This document shows positions 1 to 9,300 of a stretch of DNA of 64,000 bases, in pieces. The translations under genes were made by a program, and so were the position numbers. Each line of letters opens with the position of its first letter. The first letter of the stretch is position 1. Under the pieces are notes generated by a model. The model was given only the letters and a program-made list of their open reading frames with translations, had not been told where the DNA came from and did not search any database. This DNA is from Acidovorax sp. A79 (lineage in GTDB: Bacteria; Pseudomonadota; Gammaproteobacteria; Burkholderiales; Burkholderiaceae_C), in the NCBI RefSeq assembly GCF_041154505.1, contig NZ_AP028672.1, positions 3,450,501-3,514,500 of the forward strand. The letters are read 5' to 3'.

Positions 1-894
1 GGGCTGATCGCATGCACCATGCTCGCGTCGCGGGCCATGGCGCCGGTGGGGCAGGTGGCGGGCCTGCTCGTGCAGTACCACACGGCATCGACGGCCCTGA
101 CCTCGCTCAACGAGATGATGAAGCGCGAGGTGGACCGCCCCGAGGGCGCCAGCTTCATCAGCCGGGGGCGGCTGCAGGGCGCGATCGAGTTCAGGGATGT
201 CGGCTTCACCTACCCGGGCCAGCAGACGGCCTCGCTGCGCAACGTGACGCTGTCCATCAAGCCCGGCGAGCGGGTGGCCATCCTCGGGCGCATCGGCTCG
301 GGCAAGACCACGCTGCAAAAGCTGATGCTGGGGCTGTACCGGCCGACCTCGGGCGCGGTGCTCATCGACGGCATCGACCAGCGCCAGCTGGACCCCGCCG
401 AGCTGCGCCGCCAGGTGGGCTACGTGCAGCAGGACGTGGTGCTTTTCTATGGCTCGCTGCGCGAGAACATCACGCTGGGCGCCCCGCTGGCCGACGACGC
501 GGCCGTGGTGCGGGCGGCCGAGATCGGCGGCATCCTGCCGCTCGTGAATGCGCACCCGCAGGGCTTCGACATGCTGGTGGGGGAGCGGGGCGAGTCGCTG
601 TCGGGCGGGCAGCGGCAGGGCGTGTCCATCGCGCGCGCCGTCATCAACGATCCCGTGGTGCTGCTGCTGGACGAACCCACCTCGTCCATGGACCATTCCA
701 GCGAGGAGGACATCAAGCGCAGGCTGGCCGATTTCTCGAAGGGGCGCACGCTGGTGCTCATCAGCCACAGGACCTCGCTGCTGGCCCTGGTGGATCGCAT
801 CATCGTGATGGACGCGGGCCGCATCGTGGCCGATGGCCCCAAGGAGCAGGTGGTGCAGGCCCTGCGCCAGGGCCGCATCGGAAAGGCGGTGTGA
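1..894 (+). CDS. lapB: Type I secretion ABC transporter ATPase, C-terminal part (LapB-like)
   Basis: This is the C-terminal 297 residues of an inner-membrane ABC exporter; the window begins inside the gene, so its N-terminal peptidase-like and most membrane regions are missing. The nucleotide-binding domain is complete. Walker A reads GRIGSGKTT (near base 289), the signature reads LSGGQRQGVSIARA, Walker B reads VVLLLDEPTSS, and the H-loop reads ISHRTS. It should drive export of the giant adhesin encoded downstream, together with the HlyD-type adaptor that starts one base after its stop codon. The Lap assignment comes from context (lapD, lapG and the adhesin nearby); the ABC exporter call itself is direct. 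Confidence 0.93.
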   Translation, partial: GLIACTMLASRAMAPVGQVAGLLVQYHTASTALTSLNEMMKREVDRPEGASFISRGRLQGAIEFRDVGFTYPGQQTASLRNVTLSIKPGERVAILGRIGSGKTTLQKLMLGLYRPTSGAVLIDGIDQRQLDPAELRRQVGYVQQDVVLFYGSLRENITLGAPLADDAAVVRAAEIGGILPLVNAHPQGFDMLVGERGESLSGGQRQGVSIARAVINDPVVLLLDEPTSSMDHSSEEDIKRRLADFSKGRTLVLISHRTSLLALVDRIIVMDAGRIVADGPKEQVVQALRQGRIGKAV

Positions 895-895
895 G

Positions 896-2311
896 ATGGC
901 CGAACTCAACGAGAAAGCCTTCGAGCAGATCGGCCGTGCCGTCAGGACGGGCGGGGCGGCCAGCGAATCCGTCTTCGGGCGCATGGTCCGGCGCCTGACG
1001 CCCACGGGCGCGGCCGACACGCTGGACTGGGCGGACGATGCCGACTGGGCGCGGCTGCAGCAGGAGCCCCTGCGCGCCCGGGTCCTGCTGCGCCTGGCGG
1101 TGCTCTTTCTGCTGCTGCTGGTGCTCTGGGCCGCGTATGCGGAGCTCGACGAAGTCACGCGGGGCGACGGCAAGGTGGTGCCCACGAGCCAGGTGCAGGT
1201 CATCCAGAGCGTGGATGGCGGCGTCGTGGAAGTGCTGCCGGTGCGGGAGGGGCAGATCGTCGAAGCGGGCCAGTTGCTGCTGCGCGTGGACTCCACCCGG
1301 TTCATGTCGAACATGCTGGAAAGCCGGGCGAGCCTGCTCGCGCTGCAGGCCAAGGCCCTGCGCCTGCAGGCACTGACGCAGGGCGGCACATTCATTCCTC
1401 CGCCGGACCTCCTGCGGGACGCGCCGGACATCGTTGCGCAGGAGATGCGCCTGTACCGCTCGCGGCGCGAGGAGATCAGCGCGCAGGTGTCCATCTCGCA
1501 GAACCAGCTCCTGCAGCGCCAGCAGGAGCTCAATGAGGTGCGTGCCCGCAAGGAGCAGGCCGAGCGTGGCCTGGAGTTGATGCTCAAGGAGCTGAACGCC
1601 ACGCGGCCCATGGTGGCCACGGGCGCGGTGTCCGAGGTGGAGGTGCTGCGGCTGGACCGCGAGGTGGCGCGCCTGCGCGGCGACCGCGAGCAGGCGGATG
1701 CGCAGATCTCCCGCGTGCAGGCCGCGATCCAGGAGGCCTCGCGGCGCATCGAGGAGGTGCAGCTCACGGCCCGCAACCAGATGAGCGCCGAGCTGTCGGA
1801 GACCATGAGCAAGCTCTCAAGCCTTTCCGAAGGCGGTCGGGCGCTGGCCGACAAGGTCAAGCACGCGGACATCCGCTCGCCGGTGCGGGGCACCGTCAAG
1901 CGCCTCCTGGTCAACACCGTGGGCGGCGTGGTGCAGCCGGGCAAGGAGGTGGTGGAGATCGTGCCGCTGGACGATGCGCTCATCCTGGAGGCGCAGGTCA
2001 GCCCGCGCGACATCGCCTTCCTGCACCCGGGGCAGGAGGCCATGGTCAAGTTCACGGCCTACGACTTCTCGATCTATGGCGGCCTCGTGGCCGAGGTGGT
2101 GAACATCAGCGCGGACTCCGTGGTCGATGAAAAAGGCAACGCCAACTACCTGGTGCGCGTGCGCACGCGCAAGGCCAGCCTGGGGGCGAACCTGCCCATC
2201 ATCCCCGGCATGGTGGCGCAGGTGGACATCCTCACGGGCAAGAAGACCGTGCTGGCCTACCTGCTCAAGCCGGTGCTGCGCGCCAAGGCGAACGCCTTGT
2301 CCGAGAGGTGA
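896..2311 (+). CDS. lapC: HlyD-family type I secretion periplasmic adaptor (LapC-like)
   Basis: Membrane fusion protein of 471 residues that links the inner-membrane ABC exporter to a TolC-like outer membrane channel. It has a cytoplasmic N-terminus, one hydrophobic segment at about residues 63-81, a split lipoyl/biotinyl domain (GGVVEVLPVREGQIV near residue 105 and the IRSPVRGTVK region near 330), a long Gln/Glu/Arg-rich coiled coil between them, and a C-terminal beta-barrel. The ATG at 896 was chosen over an upstream GTG because it starts directly after the ATPase stop codon, consistent with translational coupling. Length and layout match HlyD/LapC adaptors. Confidence 0.93.
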   Translation: MAELNEKAFEQIGRAVRTGGAASESVFGRMVRRLTPTGAADTLDWADDADWARLQQEPLRARVLLRLAVLFLLLLVLWAAYAELDEVTRGDGKVVPTSQVQVIQSVDGGVVEVLPVREGQIVEAGQLLLRVDSTRFMSNMLESRASLLALQAKALRLQALTQGGTFIPPPDLLRDAPDIVAQEMRLYRSRREEISAQVSISQNQLLQRQQELNEVRARKEQAERGLELMLKELNATRPMVATGAVSEVEVLRLDREVARLRGDREQADAQISRVQAAIQEASRRIEEVQLTARNQMSAELSETMSKLSSLSEGGRALADKVKHADIRSPVRGTVKRLLVNTVGGVVQPGKEVVEIVPLDDALILEAQVSPRDIAFLHPGQEAMVKFTAYDFSIYGGLVAEVVNISADSVVDEKGNANYLVRVRTRKASLGANLPIIPGMVAQVDILTGKKTVLAYLLKPVLRAKANALSER

Positions 2312-2316
2312 ATGCG

Positions 2317-2982
2317 ATGAACCACTACCTGGCCAGCGATGTGCCGCAGTCCCTGGACCGCTGGGGGGCCGCATTCCCGCACGGCACGCGCATCGACAAG
2401 GCGCAGTGGCCCGCCATGGTGGCCGCGCTGCGCGGCGGCGGCGGGGGGCGTTCGGCCATCGTGTGGCTGAGCACCGAGTACCCCGAGTGGCCGGCGCTGC
2501 TGGGCGAACTGGTCCAGTCGGACAAGCGCGCGCGCGTGGTGGTGGCCACCGGCGTGCCGGACGACCGCGAAGGCCTGAAGGCCATCAACGAAGGCGCTCG
2601 CGCCTATTGCCACCTGTTTGCCGTGCCCGAGATGCTGCAGGAAGTGGCGCTGGTGGTGCAGCACGGCGGCCTGTGGGTGGGCCGGGCACTGGTGTCGCGC
2701 CTGGCCGCCGCCACCGCGGGCCTGACGGCGCCGCACGCCGTGCCACAGGCGCACCAGGACCTGCAGCTGCGGCTGTCCTCGCGGGAGCTGGAGGTCGCGC
2801 GCGCGGTGGCGCAGGGGTTGTCCAACAAGGAGATCGCGGACCGGCTGTTCATCTCGGAGCGCACCGTCAAGGCGCACCTGGGGGCCACCTTCGAGAAGCT
2901 CGGCGTGCGCGACCGGGTGCAGCTCGTGCTGCGCATGAACCAGGGCCTGCAGGTTGCACAGGGGCCCGCATCCCATGCCTGA
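2317..2982 (+). CDS. LuxR-family transcriptional regulator with a degenerate receiver-like N-terminus
   Basis: The protein has 221 residues. The C-terminal third is a clear GerE/LuxR helix-turn-helix: LSSRELEVARAVAQGLSNKEIADRLFISERTVKAHL. The N-terminal ~130 residues have receiver-like alternation (IVWLST, ARVVVATG, GARAYCHL), but no aspartate follows the third strand where phosphorylation would occur, and the acidic pair after strand one is absent. It may therefore act without a cognate kinase. The ATG at 2317 is preferred because GAGAGG lies about 8 bases upstream; a GTG at 2308 overlaps the lapC stop. Its place between the secretion genes and the adhesin suggests control of this locus, which is inference. 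Confidence 0.85.
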   Translation: MNHYLASDVPQSLDRWGAAFPHGTRIDKAQWPAMVAALRGGGGGRSAIVWLSTEYPEWPALLGELVQSDKRARVVVATGVPDDREGLKAINEGARAYCHLFAVPEMLQEVALVVQHGGLWVGRALVSRLAAATAGLTAPHAVPQAHQDLQLRLSSRELEVARAVAQGLSNKEIADRLFISERTVKAHLGATFEKLGVRDRVQLVLRMNQGLQVAQGPASHA

Positions 2983-3205
2983 CAAGAGCCTGCCGCCCCA
3001 CGGCAATCCGCTGAGCTCCTCCGACGCCGGGCTGGCCCGGGTGACCGAGGACCTGATAGATCTGCTCATCGTGCGCGGCGTGATCCGCTTCACCGACCTG
3101 CCGCTGGCCGCGCAGAACAAGCTCCTGGAGCGCAAGGAGACCCGGGCCCGCCTGAGCAATAGCCTGGATCTATTGGGTGACGATTCGGGCAACGAAACTA
3201 TTTGA
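2975..3205 (+). CDS. Small conserved protein, possibly 'tryptophan synthase beta-like' family
   Basis: A 76-residue acidic protein whose ATG overlaps the end of the upstream regulator gene by 8 bases, so it is probably translationally coupled. The core ARVTEDLIDLLIVRGVIRFTDLPLAAQNKLLERK resembles small proteins that databases label 'tryptophan synthase subunit beta-like', although nothing suggests tryptophan synthesis. It has no signal peptide or membrane segment. I assign no function. Its position directly before the adhesin, in an apparent operon with the exporter genes, suggests a role in the adhesin system. The family resemblance is from memory and unverified. Confidence 0.7.
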   Translation: MPDKSLPPHGNPLSSSDAGLARVTEDLIDLLIVRGVIRFTDLPLAAQNKLLERKETRARLSNSLDLLGDDSGNETI

Positions 3206-3232
3206 GTTTCCGGGGCCGGCGGGCCCAAAAGT

Positions 3233-3244
3233 GGACTTAAGTCC
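3233..3244. promoter_or_regulatory. Perfect 12-bp palindrome upstream of the adhesin gene
   Basis: GGACTTAAGTCC is its own reverse complement. It lies about 100 bases before the adhesin start codon and just after the end of the small upstream gene. AGTGGA occurs just left of centre at 3230 and again at 3248. This suits a dimeric regulator binding site, possibly for the LuxR-type protein encoded two genes upstream; no binding has been shown. Confidence 0.45.
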
Positions 3245-3264
3245 AATAGTGGATACGGGGCGGC

Positions 3265-3289
3265 GTCAGTAGCCTTCACTGACATCAGT
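3265..3289. promoter_or_regulatory. Overlapping inverted repeats before the adhesin start
   Basis: GTCAGT (3265-3270) and ACTGAC (3278-3283) form a 6-bp inverted repeat with a 7-base gap. ACTGA (3278-3282) also pairs with TCAGT (3285-3289). The two overlap, so they could be alternative hairpins in the 5' untranslated RNA or a second operator. No clear -10/-35 pair was found between 3206 and 3346. Confidence 0.35.
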
Positions 3290-3346
3290 CACATGCCGTT
3301 ACTTCCTGCCGCTGCGCAGGGCGTAGGGGTTTACCGGAGCCAGCCC

Positions 3347-6300
3347 ATGTCCCAAATCGCCACCGTGGTTGCCGTCACCGGCACCGCTTTCGCGGTCGAT
3401 GCCGATGGCCATCGCCGTCCCCTCAAGGCCGGAGACGCCTTGCAAAAGGGTGAAATCGTCCAGACCACGGCAGGAGGCCGGGTGGAACTGCTGCTGGACG
3501 ACGGCCAGACGCTGGCCGTGGCGCCCGCGCAAAGCGTCAAGATCGATGACAGCGTCACGCAGACCGCTGAACGCGCCACCGCCCAGGAGGCCAGCGTCGG
3601 GCAGGGCACCATCGACACGGTCATCCAGGCGCTGCAGCGTGGGGGCGACCTCAACGAGCAGCTGGACGCCACGGCCGCCGGCCTGGGCGGCGGTGCCGGG
3701 GGCGAAGGCGAGGGCAGCAGCTTCGTGCAGCTGCTGCGCATCTTCGAGGGGGTGGACCCGCTGGCCTACCAATACAGCTTCACACCGCAATCGGCGCCCG
3801 ACATCGACTTCAATCCATTGGCGGTGCTCACCGTCGACGCGGCCCCCACGCCGGCGCCGCCCCCGCCCGTGGCTCCGCCGCCCCCGCCGGTGCCAGCGCC
3901 TCCTCCCCCTGCGCCACCCACTCCCCCGGTGCCCGCACCTCCTCCTCCGCCGGCTCCGCCCCCACCCGGCCCTCCCGGCCCACCCCCTCCTGCGCCACCG
4001 CCACCTCCGCCACCGGGGCCCGTGCGGGTCAACCTGAATGTGACGCTGGAGGAAGAGTCCGTGGCTTCAGCGGGCGGCAACCAGGGCAACAGCTCGGGGG
4101 GCAACGGTGTCATCGGAAACGACGAGGACGATGGCCTGTCCAGCGTGCGCAACGGAAACTTCGACCTGGGCGGCGGCTCGATCTTCTCCGTCACCTTGCC
4201 CGGCTATGCCGGCGTGCCGGTGCCGCCGGGCGGCGTGACGATTTACTTCGATGCCCTGGGGCAGCCCATTCCCCAGGGAGACAGCAGCGCCCAGCCCGCG
4301 GTGCTGTTGGTGATCCTGCCGGACGGCAGCTTCACGCTGGCGGTCGTGGGGCCCCTGCACCACGCGCCCGGAGACGGTGAGAACTTCCTGGCGCTGCCGC
4401 TGATCACCTTCAACGGCGTCACCGGAGAGGGCGGGGAGTTCACCGCCGAGGTGAACATGTCGGTGCAGGACGACATCCCCGTGATCACGACCAGCACCGA
4501 GGACGCGCCCACGCTGACGACGTCGGACCGCGGCGTCAACCAGGCCACCAACACGGGGTACGAGGGCACGGAGAACAACCCGGACGCCGTGGACTCGGAC
4601 ACGGACAGCAACACCTTCAACGGCACGGCCTTTGTGGTGTCCTTCGGGGCGGACGGCCCCAAGCTGCTGCCTGGCGGCAGCGAGGGAGAAGGCCCTGCCG
4701 TGCGCGACGGCTATGCCTTCGCATTCCAGATCGGCAATGGCGGAGCCACGGGGCTCTACGCCACCGGCACCAACACAGAGATCGTGCTGAGCACGACCGA
4801 GGACCCCTCCGTGGTGGTGGGACGCGACGGCAGCGGCAACGTGATCCTGACGCTGCAGATCGACCCGCAGACCGGTGCCGTGGTGATGACGCAGACCGGG
4901 GCCATCCGGCATGCCGCGCCCGATGGCGTGGACGGCGGCGGCGACGAGCTGCAGGCGCTGGGAACCGGGGTTCTCAGCGTGGTGCTGGAGGCCACCGACA
5001 ACGACGACGATACCGTGGCGGCCGAGCTGGACCTGGGCGGGCGCCTGCTGTTTGGCGACGACGTGCCGGTCCACCGCTATGACGAGGCCCCCGGGCAGGG
5101 CGAGGGCCCCGGGGAACCCGTGGAGCGCGTCCTCTCGCTGCAGGCCGAAGAAGAGTCCGCCATGGAGGGCGGACACACGATAGGCAACGACGAGAACGAC
5201 CTTCCGCTCACATCCGTCGACAGTGGAGGCCTGACCCAGATCAATGGCGCGATCAACTGGGGCGCCGATGGCTTTGGCAAGCTCACGGGCGTGCGCGTGG
5301 GCAGCGGTGAAGGCGCGACCAACGTTCCTGTTGGCCAGGCGGTCTGGTTCAATGCCAACGGCGAAGTGATTCCCTCGGGCCCCGGTGGAGCGCAGCCCGA
5401 CGGGGCCGCCGCCAGCCTGGTGGTCGAGGCCACGGGCAGCTACACGCTCACGGTGCTTGCCACCATGAACCACGCCGCGGGCGGCACCGTGGTGCAGGGC
5501 GAGGACTGGCTCAATCTCGAAACCGTGCGCCTCGTCGGCGAAGATGGCGACGGCGATGCCATCACCGTCGCGCTGGAAACGCGGGTGCAGGACGACATCC
5601 CCGTGCACGTCAAGCTGCTGGGCATCCCGGTGCCACTGGTCGCGCTGCTGGAGGAGGAATCCGCCTCCAACGGCGACGGCGGCGTGATCGGCAATGACGA
5701 GTCGCTCGACTGGCTGGCCATCATCCCCGTGGGCTCGCTGAGCGCGTCGACGGGTGCCCAGTCCATGACGGGGGTGGTGCGCTGGGGCGCAGACCAGTTC
5801 GGCGGCGTGGCCGCCGTCCAGGTCGGCGCTCAGGAATATGCCGTGGGCAACACCATTGCCACCGTGTACCTGGACCGCGAGGGCCAGCCCATTGCAGATG
5901 GGGACACCACAACCCCCCGGTCGGTCGAACTGCGCATCGACGGCGCCACGGGCGGCTACCGCCTGACGGTCATCGGGCCGCTGGACCACGATCCGGGCCA
6001 GGGCGAGAACCTGATGCTGCGCACCTTCACCTTCGTGGGCATTGATGGCGACGGCGACCGGATCGGCGTGGATCTCTACGCCAAGATCCAGGATGATGTG
6101 CCCGAGCACGCCAGGGAGAATGGCAGTGTCGTCAAGCTCAGCCTGAAAGTCGAGGAAGAGTCGGTGCCCCACAGCGGCGGCACGCTGGGCAACAACGAAA
6201 CGGCGGATGGACTGAGCCACGCCCACACCGACGCCACGGGCTTCCAGGGCGCCGTGAAGTGGGGCGCCGATGACTTCGGCGGCATCACGGGCGTCAAGGT

Positions 6301-9300
6301 GCAGACGGGCATCTTCACCGAGAACAGCTACAGCCCGGTGGCCGGCGTGGTGACCGTGTACTTCGACCAGAACGGCAAGGCCCTGCCCCCCGGGGCCACC
6401 AGCGGCGCGGCGGTGCTGACGGTGGATGCGGACGGCGCCTACCGGTTCGAGGTGCTGGACAACCTCATCCACAAAGGCGCGGGCGAAGACTGGCTGAACC
6501 TGCCCAGGATCACCTTCGTGGGCGAGGATGGCGATGGCGACAGGATCGGCGTGGAGTTGAACGCCTCCATCCAGGACGACGTGCCCATCGTGACGGTGTC
6601 CGACGCCGTGCCGGTCGCCGAGCACAGCTTCACGGTGGAGTACAAGGGCGGCGAGGCCGGCTACAACAACAGCTTCGGCTATTACTTCAAGAACCCGGAT
6701 GGTTCCATCGACACCTCCAGGGGCGGGTTCGTGCTGTGGGACAACGTCAAGACCGAAGGCGGCATGACCGTGTCGCTGCCCACGGGCGTGACGGCCGACC
6801 AGATCGGTTTCTTCATCATCCCCAACGGCGACAGCCAGAACGGCGCGCTGGGCGACGCCCAGGCGGTGTCGTTCCAGCTCGTGGGCGGGAAGTGGACGGC
6901 GTTCGCCGGCGGATCGCCGCTCGCGGGCGAGGGGGCACCCATCTACTTCTCCGACCAGGCGCTCAACAGCGACGGGCAGTCCCACCTGCAGCAAACCCCG
7001 TCGGGCACGGCGGCCGGCCAGGACAGCAGGGGCAACTTCAACTGGGAAGATCTCAAGATCACCTCCGGCAGCTCGGACAAGGACTACGACGACGTCAACC
7101 TGGACCTGAACTGGAACGTGCCGCTGCTGGTCAAGGATGCGCAAGCCGATCTGGGAACGAGTTCGGACAACGACGGCAAGGCGCTGTCGGGCAGCTTCCA
7201 GTTCCACTTCGGCGCGGATGGCGCGGCGGCCAGCGGCAGCAAGACCTTCGGCCTGAGCGTCGGCGCGCAGGGCCAGGCGTCGGCGCTGAAGGACACCGCG
7301 ACCGGCTCTGCCGTTCTGGTGAAGATGGAGGGCGGCGCGGCCGTCGGCTACATCCTCATCGGCGGTGTGCAGACCAATGTGTTCAAGGTCTCGGTGGCGG
7401 GCGACGCGGCCAACAACGGCCAGGTGACGGTGGAGCAGTACCGCGCGGTGGTGCACCCCACCAACGATCCGCACGAGATCGTCAACATCGGCGGCGGCGT
7501 GATCCAGCTCACCGCGCAGGCCAAGGATGGCGATGGCGACAAGTCCAATACCGCCACCTACGACATCGGCCGGCAGATCAACTTCCAGGACACGGGCCCG
7601 GTGGCTGCGGACGATGCCGCCAATCTCACGGCCTCGGCGGGGACCATGGGCACCACGGAGCATGCCGTGGGCAATGTGCTGGGCAACGACATGTACGAGG
7701 CCAAGGCGGATGGCGCCCATGCCGAGGTGGTGTTCAACCGCGCCGGTGGCGACAGGTCGGGCAACACGACCGACCTGGACGGCCCGTCGTTCGATGCCAA
7801 CGGCACCCTGGGCACGCTCAGGATCGCGGCCAATGGCGATGCCACCTATGCGCTGAATGACCTCAAGGCGATGGCGCTGGGCGAAGGCGCCTCGGTCACC
7901 GACAGCTTCAACTACCAGATGAAGGATGCGGATGGCGACACCGACGTGGCCAACGTGCGCGTGACGGTGCAGGGCGTGAACAACGCGCCCGAATTCGTGA
8001 CCGGCAACGACCAGACGACCGAGATCTGGGTGGACAAGGATGGTGATGGCAACAAGGACGGCGACGAGGTCTCGCGCTATTCCGGGCCGAATGCCGACCA
8101 GATCGCGGTGAGCGTGCAGGAAGACGCGCTGGAGCCGGGCAACCGCGAGAGCCCGGACCAGACCACCACGGATGCGGCCAGCTTCGGTGTGGCCGACCCC
8201 GACATCGGCGACACCGTGGGCGTGCGCTTCGATACGACGGGCAGCCTGCTGCCAGCGCTGACCTCGGGCGGTGCGCCCATCGTCTGGACCCCCAACGCGT
8301 CGGGCACGGAACTCATCGGCAAGGTGGGCGGCACCGAGATCATCAAGGTGACCATCGGGGGCACCTATGAAAGCGGCTACACCAGCAGCGTGGTGCTGCT
8401 GGGCCCCGTGGACCATGCACCGCCCCCCGCGGGCACGGCCACCGATGGCGATGTGAAGGAACTGAACTTCACCGTCATCGCGAACGACCGCCCGCTCAAC
8501 CCGTCCACCGGCCTCACGGACACCATGGCGCTCAAGGTGACGGTGGAGGACGACGCCCCCACCGCCAGGCTCGTGGATGGCGCCGCCATGGTGCTGAGCG
8601 CCACGCTCGAGGAAGAGTCCGCACTGCGTGGCGGCGCGAAGATCGGCAATGACGAACGGGATGCGAGCGACCTGGCCCATGGCGCGCAGCTGGAGGCATC
8701 GACCGGCGTGCAGGTGATGACCGGCGCCGTGAAGTGGGGCGCCGACGGTTTCGGCAAGGTCACCGGCCTGCAGTTCGGCGGCACCACCGTGAACGTGGAT
8801 CTGGGCACGGGGGGCAAGGTGTACTTCAATGCCGACGGGCAGCCGCAAGGTAGTTCCACGGGGGCGGCCGCCGTGCTGGAGGTCCAGGCCAATGGCGAAT
8901 ACACGCTCACGGTGACGGGGGCGCTCATGCACTCGGCGCAAGGCGAGGACACGCTGAACCTGGGCCGCGTGCAGATCGTGGGCGAGGACCGTGACGGCGA
9001 CGCCATCGGCGTGGAGCTGGCCGCCAGCGTGAAGGACGACATCCCCGTCATCACCACGGTGGAGCCCGTGCCCGTGCCGGGCATCACCGTGCAACTGGTG
9101 GGCAGCGACGCGGGCTACAACAACACCTGGGGCTACTACATCAAGGACGCCAGCGGCATGCCCACCACGGGCACGGTGGTGTGGGACAACGTGAAGAACC
9201 AGCCGGTGACCAGCGTCACCCTGCCGCCGGGCGTGCTGCCCGGCCAGGTCGGCTTCTTCATGATCCCCAATGGCGACAGCCTCAATGGTTCGCTGGGCAA

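Noticed and set aside
3293..3346. Extended N-terminus of the adhesin from the ATG at 3293
   Set aside because: Known retention modules begin at MSQIATVV; the extra 18 residues are not conserved-looking and the inverted repeats lie across that start.
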